From Phanerochaete sordida (lineage: Eukaryota; Basidiomycota; Agaricomycetes; Polyporales; Phanerochaetaceae), in contig BPQB01000054.1 of NCBI GenBank assembly GCA_019973155.2, forward strand, positions 1-64,000: a stretch of 64,000 nt of DNA, read 5' to 3'. A program made the position numbers and the translations under genes. Shown in pieces: positions 11,021 to 20,817 of this stretch (positions within the stretch are counted from its first letter, which is position 1; every line of letters starts with the position of its first letter). The notes beneath the pieces are model-generated. The model was not told the origin of the DNA and did not search any database. It was given only the letters and a program-made list of their open reading frames with translations.

Positions 11021-12651
11021 ATGGCTCCCGCGTCAGATACCCTTCAGGTCAATATAGCCCGGGATGGCCTTGTATCCAATGTGCGCAGCGCTTCCATCTG
11101 TGTTAGCTTGCATCGGGCTCACCGCGGATTTGATCCCAGTATTTTGGCGGTATGTCTCTTCGCGCGCGGTTTATAACTTCTCTGATGTCTCCGACGATCA
11201 ACTGAAGTCGTGGCCTGTACCATTGCGGTAAGGCCCCAAAGAATTACATATTCACCTGGTTTCTCACTCCTGCCAGGTGTTCGACTTCGTGCTCACATTC
11301 GACGTCGAATATGCTTTTGTCTGGAAAGCGTCTTTCTCTCTCGTGAAGGTGCTCTACATACTTGCGAGAGGCGTCCCGTTGACAAACGTGACTATCGTCA
11401 CCTGGCGTGAGTGCTCTCTTGTACTCAAAGCGGCATGTTCTCATCACTCAGCGGTAGAATATCTCACACCAAATATCAGCGACGAGAATTGTCGCTTCGT
11501 CAATCAAAGCGTAGGATGTATGTGCTCGTCGTGCAGCTCTGATGCATAAGCTTATGAGTGACGGTCGTGTCCAGGGCTGACTCTTCTCGGCATTCTCGTC
11601 GCTGAAGGTACGAGTGGCCTCTGCCCGATTCTATCGCGCTGATCGTGATGCAGCGATCCTCATGCTCCGCACATGGGCTGTGTACGAGAGGTCACGCCGG
11701 GTTGTGATCTTTCTCATCGTGTGGGCGGTACTGACATGGACGCCCATGACGGCGATCCTCATCGTATTTCTGAGCTCGCTCCGCTGTGAGTACATGAACT
11801 CTCTGCAATGCACTATTTGTACTGAACTCAATCGTCGAAGATGGCCCCATTCCAGACAGTGTGAAGAACGTCCCGGGCTCCGGATGCTATGTCGTGTCCG
11901 GAAACCCGGTCAGCTTCGTGTGCTGGGTTTTGCTGATGATTTCCGAGGCTGGTGAGATGGTTTTATACGACTGTCTTTCGCTCGCTCACGCGATATTCCA
12001 GCAATCCTAGGTTTGATGGTGAATAAAGCTCTCAGAAACTGTACGATGGTTCGCACACACAGAAGCAGGCGTACACTACTGATATACACCGCCACAGATT
12101 GGGTGAACATGGACTCTGCGGTCTTCAAGACCGTGTTCAGAGATGGTGCGCTCTATAACCACACCGTCTCGTCCGTTGTCCACAAGCAGTTGCGTAGGCA
12201 CTGTAGTCTACTTTTACCTCTTCGCTCTGTCGACGGCGAACGTGATAGTCACCCTCACCACCTCTGTACGTACTACGTCCTTCCTATCGTTCGCGTGCGA
12301 AGCGTGCTCACGTACCATCGCATATCTGCAGCCTGGTCTGGGCAGTACGCTGCTCGTGTTGTAAGTGATATGTTTTCTCTGACCCGGCACGCCTTCACAC
12401 AGACGAACTCGTTCGCTAGGCCCGGCGGAGTCATCCACGCCACGCTCACCGCACGAATAGTCCTTAACTTGCGTCAGCTTGTTGCCAGCGGGGACCAGCT
12501 AGACCTGAGCACCTTCTCGGCGCGGGCCACCAGCGGTCCGCTCGAGTTTTCGCCGGGCGCTGCAGAAGAAGACGGAGGTGCCGCTGAGTGGGATAGCGTG
12601 ATAGAGGAAGAGGAGGCTACCGGCGATGGTTCCGAGCAGCTTTCGGCTTGA
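11021..12651 (+). CDS. DUF6533 domain membrane protein (DUF6533-2)
   Basis: Thirteen exons (11021-11080, 11140-11149, 11208-11227, 11277-11406, 11458-11517, 11575-11607, 11654-11785, 11841-11951, 12002-12040, 12098-12145, 12198-12265, 12332-12360, 12420-12651) give 323 aa. Most internal exons have the same length as in DUF6533-1 and -3, including the 10-nt microexon (Y-F-G). The signature VFDFVLTFDVEYAFVWKA is followed by AILMLRTWAVYERSRRVVIF, SFVCWVLLMISEA and TVVYFYLFALSTANVIVTL; the C-terminal tail is acidic and Ser rich, probably cytosolic. An adjacent in-frame ATG at 11018 could add one Met. Function unknown; multi-helix membrane location is inferred from hydrophobicity. Confidence 0.87.
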
Positions 12652-13099
12652 CCGGCAGGATGAATGTGCGCGCGGACGTGCTAACGCGTAAATGCGTATG
12701 TAAATGCCTCAATTTGTATGATATGTAATATATAGTGTACGCGCGCATAGTACGATTGGGATGTTTGCATGGTCTTGAAAGTGGCCCGTCATCCTGGCGA
12801 CAGCGAACACGCTCATTGTCCGGAGCTAGTCCTGGGGCCTTGGGCAGTATACCATCGAGCACAGGGGACAACGCAAAGCGCGCGATGTGCCGCAGGTAGC
12901 GTGCCCGCGCCTGAGATCTGGGGTCGTGACGAGTGCTGCACGGAAATAAGTCTATGATCGTCCTGGCCTCCGATATGCCCTTGCGTCGCGTACAACACAC
13001 TGAGCGTGAGAGATAATCCGCGCTTTGCGTGAGGAGAACGAAATTCTATTACAAAGCAGGGCATAGAACGGTTGTGAATCACTGCTGGGCTTGTGTGGA
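12652..13099. other. Convergent spacer between DUF6533-2 and BTB-4
   Basis: About 450 bases between two 3' ends. It could contain the true terminal exon of BTB-4, whose end is uncertain; otherwise I see nothing in it. Confidence 0.5.
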
Positions 13100-14312
13100 C
13101 TAGGGGACTAGATGTGGAACCGTCGGGGTCAAAGTTGGTCGGCTGGGACTGGAGCGTGATGGGGACCACCCTGTGGAAATCCTACAAGTCAGGAACGTTC
13201 GTGACAGCCCTAGTAGCGAATCGCGACGCACCAGTGAGAAGGTTCTGGGCAAATTTTCCCACAAGTTCTCGATCCTCTTCCTGCAGCGAGACTTGAAGAC
13301 TTCGTAGCATGACATGCAGAGCTGCGCGCTGCTTGGGCGTTCGTAAATCTCCATCAAGGCATGAATAGGATCCGCTCTGGCGATGGCTTCGTAGCTGCTC
13401 CTGAGGGATGGGTATCCGGCAGCATAACTAATCAGGGCGTTAGCGAGAATTTGACGGCACTTGGAGCTCTCGGCAATGTCCTGTTCATCCCAATCGTGAT
13501 CCTCGACGGGTGCGTCGCATGCATCGTAGTCATCATCATACAACGTATTGTAGAGCTCGGAGGAAGTCAGAGAGAACTTCCGGGAAAGCTGCAGCTTCCC
13601 CTGGTAATAGCGCAGAAGTTCTTCTGGGCGAAGCAGATCCCATCGTGGCCATGGGCATGCGGTTAGAGCGTACGGCGGCGCAGAGATGTCATACGTCGAC
13701 AAAGCGTAGTATGCTGCAGGGAGGACACTCGGAATGTCGAAGTCGATTGCCAGTCGTATGACGGAAGCGGGGTCAGGCGGGATCCGTGCCGTGCTGTTGA
13801 AAGGACCCATGGGCATTTCCTTTGCTTCTGCTCTGGCCTGCAAAAACGCCGTGAGCGTCGAGGGCCATTGTTCTTGGAGGCTCTGGGATATAGTCGCGCA
13901 GACCGAGTCAAGTTGATACTTCCTAGCCATAGACATAAGTCCGTACACGTCGGCCGCGAAGGTCCTCTCCTTCTTGGAGATAGGGGACCTAGTATCAAGT
14001 AGTCAGCGTCTCTCGCTAGGAGTGTTGTTCAGAACGGACAGACCCAGGGGAATACAGAAGCTGAAGCAGCGATGTGACATCCTTCGCGTCATCCGGAAGA
14101 TGCACGACGGGAACGCCGTCGTACGTCTGCATGTCAACGCCCGGGCCCTTAGGCAGGGTGAGCATCCCAGCGAACACAGGTGAGTGTTCCGCGAGAATGA
14201 CGGTGTGTACTCGAAAGAGGTGCGTCGTCTCTCCGGTAGTAGCAGAGATGACAAGGTCGCCCGTAGTTTTATAAAGCGTCGGGTGGCGCTGTTCGTTTGC
14301 GGCTTTCGACAT
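13100..14312 (-). CDS. BTB/POZ domain protein (BTB-4), 3' end uncertain
   Basis: Exons 14312-14044 and 13988-13232 are secure and encode 342 residues: the BTB fold (RHPTLYKTTGDLVISA, VILAEHSPVFAGMLTLP, VVHLPDDAKDVTSLLQLLY), the phase-2 intron at the family position, then KYQLDSVCATISQSLQEQW, PRWDLLRPEELLRYYQGK, SSKCRQIL and LCMSCYEVFKSRC before LWENLPRTFSL. The paralogues then splice to a short exon encoding a PFY tail. Here the donor (GTGCGT) is kept, but no acceptor gives that tail cleanly; unspliced reading stops at 13100, and a possible QPFYALL frame lies near 13070. The terminal exon may have decayed. GGTCACGTG lies about 242 bp upstream of the start. Confidence 0.75.
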
Positions 14313-14468
14313 CGTTGCGGAAAACGGCGCCGCTTTGCTGCCGCCGACAAAAATGAGCTACACTCGCCGCTTCAGAAATACTACACTTACAATATTTATG
14401 CTGTCACGTTGAGATTCGGGTGACTTGAAAGCGACTTTCCGAGCGTTGTTGACCTTCAAGCTCTCAAG

Positions 14469-14491
14469 TTGAACGTTGAACGTTGAACGTT
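14469..14491. repeat. Short tandem repeat, TGAACGT x3
   Basis: Three direct copies of the heptamer lie between BTB-4 and its CACGTG element. They may be a simple microsatellite or a protein site. Confidence 0.7.
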
Positions 14492-14553
14492 GATATACAA
14501 TACCTGGCCCTACCTGACCTCGCATGGGAAAATTCAACGCGTATTACGTAACA

Positions 14554-14562
14554 GGTCACGTG
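14554..14562 (-). promoter_or_regulatory. GGTCACGTG element upstream of BTB-4
   Basis: Core CACGTG at 14557-14562, about 242 bp before the BTB-4 ATG, in the context ACAGGTCACGTGAT. Confidence 0.5.
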
Positions 14563-14995
14563 ATCTTGCTGTCTTCATGGACTCTCCACCGTCTGGCACG
14601 TTCAGCTTACCACTAGACTCGAACCAGCCGGTATAGCACTCTCGAGCATAGATCACACAGAACCACAAATTTACCCAACGAAATCCAACATAGTACGGAG
14701 CGCTACGCGCGAACGCAACCAGCGACGTTGGTTTTCTGACGCCCTATATAATGCAGTCATGCTGATATAATCACGTCTAGGCCTAGGTGCCCTCGTGCCC
14801 TGAGTCGCACGGCCTGCGCATGTACAGCGATTTTGCCCGCATAGCCAGGCACGATATCTAGCCGACGGTGATCTCAGACGGACAGCCGATGTATTCGGGC
14901 TCGGAAATACAGTGTCATCGGAAGTCAGCTCGCGTCAGGCCGGCTCTCAGTATATTCATTCAGTATGATATATAGTGAGCAAGACAGACGTCGAT

Positions 14996-15500
14996 ATGTA
15001 TCCCGTGCCTTCTGATCACGCCCTCATCCCCCTCGCCGATCCTTTCAATCAGATAATCTCGAGCGCAATGCCTTCAGAACAGGATGTGATCACAGACACT
15101 ACAGCAGAGAATGATATCGTCTTTGAAGTTGAAGATGTTGAGAGGTGTGTAGCGTTCCTAGCATCGCTGAGTTTTCGACATACGCATCATGCCTTATCTG
15201 AATTTTTGTAGCATTCGGGTTCGGACGACACAGTCCTGCCTCAACTGCCACACCTCCAAGCGCAAGGTGCGGACCTCCATACTTACAGAATAGTCTGTGT
15301 CGTGCTCACATCGAGAAGTGTGACAGGAAGCGTCCCTGCCAACGCTGCATTCAGCTCGGCCTCGTAAGCATTCATGTTGCCAAATCGTGTGCCTCACTTA
15401 CTCATGAATCCAGGTCGGCCTCTGTGTATATGAGGTCGACAGCATTGTGGTCGAGGAAGTGTATGAGACTCGGGTGCACACAGACTCGGCCGCCAAGTGA
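14996..15500 (+). CDS. Very short Zn(II)2Cys6 zinc-cluster protein
   Basis: Four exons (14996-15144, 15212-15266, 15319-15363, 15414-15500) give 111 aa. After an acidic N-terminal region (about 60 residues) comes a complete binuclear zinc cluster, CLNCHTSKRKC-DRKRPC-QRC-IQLGLVGLC, with the six Cys in C-x2-C-x6-C-x5-C-x2-C-x8-C spacing and the usual basic run. The protein ends about 25 residues later. Normal fungal Zn2Cys6 regulators carry several hundred more residues for dimerisation and activation. This one is either a truncated relic, a natural DNA-binding-only repressor, or has further exons I could not join. It is divergent from BTB-4, in the place where the other BTB genes have a DUF6533 partner. 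Confidence 0.68.
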
Positions 15501-15594
15501 CCTAACCCACCCGCCTCTCGTGTGTTACACGCCTGCATAAATACACCACTGAACCACACCTCTAAATTACATAACGTACAGCCCGCCAGCATTG

Positions 15595-17287
15595 TTATAC
15601 AGTCATATCCGAGTCGCTATGCCTCTTCTCCTCGCTGATCTCGCCCACGGTCGCGTCGCTATCGCTGTTACGCGCGCCGCCGTGCCCGTGCGCCTCGTCC
15701 ACGGTCGTGCTTGGGTCGGAGAGGTCGGCAAGGCCCGAGAGCTCTGCGGCGAGGCTGTCCTCGGGGTCGTGCGCGAACTCGATGGTGGCGCCGAAGCCCC
15801 CTGCCGCGGCGGGCGCATTGCGCACGCCCGCGGAGAAGGTGCTCAGGCCGAGCTCACTCTTGGAGCCCAGCCGGCGGAGGCTTAGGATGATGCGCGCGGT
15901 CAGGATGGAGTGCAGCATACGCTCAGGGCTGGAGTGTGTGGTCGATCAGACTGAGGGAAGCACCGAGAGCGGTGAGGTGGCTTACAGTGAAAGGAGGTTA
16001 ATTAGGTCCGCCTGCAAGAAAATCATTCAGCTGGAGTTCAACGAGGTGTATGCGAGACGCACCGATGCGGTTACAATTACAATCACGTTTGCCGTTGACA
16101 GAGTGAAAAGATACAGATAGAATACAGTGCCTAGACATCCACTATCAGCTCAGGCGTTATCAACGTCACGACGTGCACGGACCGTCTCTGAATACAGTCC
16201 GGAATACAGCAGAGTCTCTGTCGGCTCGATCTGCAGGGATTTGGCATCATGTTGTGTTTTGCTTACGTCGATCGAACGACCTACAGTTTTTCCAAGCCTT
16301 GTAAATCATCATCCCAAGGATCGCTGAGAGTGGCAGTCAGCGAAGACCACAACAATGATGCGGAAACAAACGTACCGGCTTCAAACACCATCAACAACAC
16401 CCAGCACAGAAAGACAATTGGACTTCCGTCCGTCACATGGCATCCTGACCCAGGGGTGTGCTGTACCTGCTCGGGGAGCGGCCCGTCTGACATTGACATC
16501 AGAGCCGGGTATATACGCATGTATGTGGAAGACTCACAACGCAGAGACTTCAGGAATATGCCCAGGCTCGTCATGTTGGGCGCCCAAGTCACGACCGTCC
16601 AGACGACAAGGAATATCGCAACGGAGCGCCGCTGCTCGAAGACAGCCCATGTTCGGAGCATCAGGATAACTATATGCCGGTCAGCGAGGTTCATTAGGCT
16701 GACAGAAAGGACTAACTTTCGGCGATGAGGATGCCCGAGAGCAGGAGCCCTGAAGTGATCGTTAGTGGGCATCGCGGGTAGGCACAAGGTGACCCACAGC
16801 CGGTGCTCTGGTACACGAACGAACAGTCGTGTGCGCTCATATCGGGCTTGACCAGTTCTGTGGGAGCTGCGTCAGGGGTAGCATCACGGAGACAAACGCG
16901 CGACTCACGCCAGATGACAATGGTAATGTCGATGATGGGTGCGTATCTCGTGAGAAGGAAAAGAATCTTGATAGCTGACCATGACGAAGGCCATATTAAG
17001 GTGAGTTCTCCGTTGAAGGTAAGGAGGTAGTCGTATAGCTGCAGCGGACGATGTAAGACTCCTTGGACAACGCGTAGCCTGCTGCGACCCACCATTAGAG
17101 TACAAGCGATAACTGCGACGCCGTTAGCCACATATTTATATCCGTAGACTGTGCTCGGACATACCATCGAAATACTACGCAAAGGTCAATGTCAATCTCG
17201 CGAACGCTGAACGGCGCAGGAGCCACTCACGTTAGAAAGCCGGTTATGCCGAACCGTGTTAATCTGAGAAGCGTCGAGTGCACCCAT
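15595..17287 (-). CDS. DUF6533 domain membrane protein (DUF6533-3)
   Basis: Thirteen exons (17287-17231, 17174-17165, 17112-17093, 17038-16909, 16857-16798, 16749-16717, 16669-16538, 16486-16376, 16323-16285, 16230-16183, 16130-16063, 16011-15986, 15928-15595) give 355 aa. The same microexon (Y-F-D plus one base, 10 nt) is present; directly before it the genome reads TAG, so an unspliced reading would stop. The signature LYDYLLTFNGELTLIW is followed by ILMLRTWAVFEQRRSVAIFL, VFLCWVLLMVFEA and TVFYLYLFTLSTANVIVIV. The C-terminal tail is longer and acidic (DSDATVGEISEEK). Unlike its two paralogues it lies on the minus strand, facing the Zn2Cys6 gene. Function unknown. Confidence 0.86.
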
Positions 17288-18452
17288 GTCTGCGACGCGG
17301 GGCAATTACAGGGAAGTACAGTGAGGAGGGGAAGCCCAAGCCTGAGTCCTCCCGCATCCCGCATCGCAAGGTATATGGGACGCAGAGAGGGAATTCGCCA
17401 ATACACTGAGGCGGTGACGGCGCCTCATCGATGAGTCGCGAGACCAGCGATGTGCTCGGGGGATCGAACCTAGATAAGACAGCTTCAGCGGATGACGGCA
17501 GCATTGAATAAGGCGGCTCGAGGCGACGCTGGGCAGGGCCTACGGCGCTCGGACTTTGTCCCTCGGGCTCGCGCTTCGTGGCGCCTGCGACCCCTGTTAC
17601 GCCACGCGCACAGAGTAGTTCCTCCGTCCCGAGAGCACGTCGCAGAGCTCGAGCCGCGACGAGCCTGAGCGTCACCCTAAATTGGCGTGCGCAGCGGCGG
17701 AGACGTCGCTTGCTCGCAGACGCAGAGCATGCACGATCGCCCGCCGCCGGGAATCTCCCACGTCAACCAATGCAGGCGGGGGCAATGGCATCCCATGGCC
17801 ACGCGCCACCCGCGGGAACCGAGCTGCCGCTCCCCGGTGCCTGGCGCTCTCCCGCTCCGTGCGGCGTTATCTACCCACACCCTCGAACGTGCGTCGCCCG
17901 CTGGCCGAAATCAAAGTGTGCGGCCCTGGCGGGTCGGATGTAAGATGCGCGGGAGATGCGAGCAGGCCGGAAGAAGAGGTTTCAGCGTGGCAGATCTCCA
18001 AGAGGGCGATGGGATGCGCGTGTGGCACTGCCGGGCACAATTGGTGGTGATGATGCAAGACCTGAGAGTCTCAGGTGGCCCAGACGTTTCGATATGCGCC
18101 TGCATAGCCCTCCTCAGGGCCCACCTGGGGCGGTGCGCTGGCTGCAGCAACTCGCGCACTCAGCTGTAATCGGCGAAATTGCGGAAAACCTTGAGCGTCC
18201 TTGTAGAAAACGGGGAGACATTGTAAGGCACTCACCTTCTTTCCCGAGCGTCAAGTTCAAGCTGCAGACAAGGACGAAGATTCGCGGGAGGAAGTCAGGA
18301 ACTGGATATGTTTTAAGTGACGGTCCGAAATCCTTCGGCAAGCGCCGAGCGCCACAAAGCTCACCGCTCGAGGATCTGGAGATCGGCAAAACGACTGCGT
18401 AGGCGCAAGACTCTGTAATCAAAATATAGAGTAGTGTACATCACCACATAGG
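17288..18452. other. Intergenic region, GC-rich
   Basis: About 1.17 kb between the DUF6533-3 start and the tafazzin stop. Overlapping open frames on both strands (17.58-18.17 kb) are composition effects, with Arg/Pro-rich translations and no domain. I see no gene, though a decayed one cannot be excluded. Confidence 0.55.
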
Positions 18453-19810
18453 CTACGACTTCGCGTCCAAGACCCTCCTTCCAAGCGCCTCGACCTCCTG
18501 CTGCAGCACCGCCGTGATCTCGCTGCGCAGCCGCGCGATGCGTTTTTGCTTCGAGTCTTCGCTGGGCTCGTGCATCCTATGCTGCACGATGTCGCCGAGC
18601 CAACGCTGGCCAGCCTTCGCCACGCTGCGCTCTTCTTGGGCCGGGTCGCCAACTGTGAGCTCGCTCCCCGCCGCAAGCGTTGAAACGCCGCCGCGCTCGC
18701 TTGCCTCCCATAGTCTGCGTCGGACTTCGTCTCCAGGTATTGGTTCACCGAAGTTAACGCTGAGCGCCACGCCCCGGCGAGGGAAGAACTTGTATGGCCA
18801 ATTTCGTCCTTCTGGCATGAGTTTCTCGAAGCCTGTCTCAAATTTCATGGTGAGATCAACTTTAGCGTGACGACAAGCTACCGACCTGTAAGCCACATTG
18901 GTATTATTGTAGGCGGCTGTTCGGCCTCCATGAGTATTCGACCTCTGCTGGTATTTAGCAAAGTTCAAGGATAGTCGCAGAACGAGTAAACGTACAATCC
19001 CCACTTAAATCTGAGCAAAAGTGGTGGATCCTTGCCCTTCGACGGAGAGTGCAGTAGTTGATTGGTGTCAGGCACGTGCGTCGCGCTCGACTCCGCCGAG
19101 GGCTGCGGCTTCGGCGGGTAGTGCCCGGGCTGATGGACCTTCCCTTCACCGAACAGATGAATCTACTCAACGTCAACAGGAATGTCAAATGTGCGAACGA
19201 GACGACGCACCCATTCCCCACGGTTCAGGTTGTCTATGGCGGTGTCGACGGCAGGCTGATATATTCCCTTGCCACGGAATGTCTCAAGCGTTTGACCCTG
19301 GCGGAAGAACGCGGAGAAGACACTACCTAGCGATGGTCGTGTCAGATGTGAACAGCAGGGAACAAAGGGTGCCGATGGGGAGGGCGGGTAGCTGTGACAA
19401 GGAGGTCGACATACGGGTTGGTGAAGATGATGTCTGCCGCGCCTAATGACCAGCGGACCATTCCCTGCTGGAAGTACCAGCGCCAAGGTAGTATTCCCCA
19501 TGTCAGAGGGTCGTCTAGTCTACGGTTCCGCGTCAGCACGCGCGAATACGTTATGTAGATGCAGGACTCACGTAGAGATGTGGTTGCTGACTGCGCGTCC
19601 AAACACTGTCAAAACTACTGCAACCTCTCACAGAAGTCCGTACGTACTTGTGACGACGCCCCTCCCGCCCTTACGCCGCTCGTCCTGCAGAGCCTTTTGT
19701 AGGTGCTCGAAGCCGTTGACGGTGACCGCGGCGCAGTATCCGCTGTTGAGGAACGTCTTGCACGTCAGTCCTACAGCGCCCAGGGTAAGACGGGAGACAA
19801 TGCTGGACAT
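18453..19810 (-). CDS. TAZ1: Tafazzin, cardiolipin-remodelling acyltransferase
   Basis: Seven exons (19810-19648, 19590-19572, 19519-19415, 19322-19211, 19162-18996, 18947-18886, 18832-18453) give 335 aa. Tafazzin is a mitochondrial phospholipid-lysophospholipid transacylase that remodels cardiolipin. The catalytic HX4D motif is NHISTLDDP at about residue 58, formed across a 19-nt exon. Other tafazzin blocks follow: ADIIFTNPVFSAFFRQGQ, ETFRGKGIYQPAVD, LNRGEWIHLFGEGKVHQPG, PTIIPMWLTGFEKLMPEGR and FFPRRGVALSVNFGEPI. The C-terminal part is an Arg/Glu-rich helix. Length and motif order fit the family. The start is the ATG before SSIVSRLTLGAVGLTCK, which matches fungal tafazzin N termini. Confidence 0.94.
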
Positions 19811-20817
19811 ATATCGCCCGAAGACGTCCCGGGACGCGGAATAGTGGCGTGGTGGTGGTTGTATGCGGTGGAGGCAGAGAGCTTGCATTTCGGAGGAGGC
19901 ATGCGAAATCGCACGTGATCAGCCTTGCCGAATTTGGGCGCGTAGGCGCCACAGCGCTTCAGGCCCGGGCACGTCGCCTTCGCCGTCGCACTCAACCTCC
20001 ATGTCTTCGCTTCATCTTCTTGACTTGGACTGTGTGGACTTGCTGGAACTATCTTGACTCGAAAGGCAAAATATATTGACGCATTGCAGGACATGACGTA
20101 TGCGTGAGCAAAGCCTCGGATCGAAGTAACACAGCTGAAGTACTCGCCCTGACCTGCCACATTGGCAGAAGCCCTCGGAGATACCACGATTGTCACTACA
20201 GAACTCTGACATGGCGGACACTGAAGACGGCCCGGGACTCGAAGAAATGCCGTAGAAGCTGCATGCTGCGAATTGCTCGCTGCATAACGGTCGAAATTGA
20301 GTGGGTGCGTCTCGATTTTGGCTGAAGTTCTTCAGGGTGCTGAGGATTAGGCGTGATTTAGACTCGGCAGGGCAGGCACAGACTGCATCAGAAGTGTCCA
20401 GGTCAAGCCAAGCACATCCTGAACGTCAGGTCGCTATACACTACCCCGCGCCCCACACTTCGACCTGGGGTTGAGCGGCTGCTTCCTCGGAGAAGCTCTG
20501 CTTAAACCTCGAGGTCCAGAAGCTCTGCGGCATTAACATCCGAACGTCACACTTCAGCGGATGCGACGGCTCCCGGTCCCGTGCTGGCTTCCTATGACAA
20601 GAACCGTTGGCTTGCAGTTCGAATATACCGACAACAAGGCTAAACGCGTGGATAATCCGCCCCGCCCTCGCGAACTGGGTCAGCCCTGCGATGCCAAGAC
20701 CGATAACATCCACATAATGCAGAGAGAAGAATATCTTGCGGGAGGATATAAGGGCTGAGCCTGACAGGTCGGGCATTCGCGCCTCGCGACACAAAATTCT
20801 CCAGGAGCCCAACGACC
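19811..20817. other. Divergent promoter region of tafazzin and AA9-1
   Basis: About 1 kb. Open frames on both strands lack domains. The AA9-1 TATA-like element lies at its right end. I see no gene. Confidence 0.6.
20747..20752 (+). promoter_or_regulatory. TATA-like element of AA9-1
   Basis: TATAAG about 70 bp before the ATG, in a position similar to the stronger TATATATA of AA9-2. Confidence 0.45.

Larger units (their letters stand above)
14313..14995. other. Divergent spacer between BTB-4 and the Zn2Cys6 gene
   Basis: About 680 bases. It holds three tandem copies of TGAACGT around 14469-14491 and the GGTCACGTG element at 14554-14562. I see no gene. Confidence 0.6.

Noticed and set aside
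17420..17480. tRNA-like T-arm (GGTTCGATCCCCC on the minus strand)
   Set aside because: The bases around the loop do not form a T stem, and no D-arm, anticodon arm or acceptor stem can be drawn.
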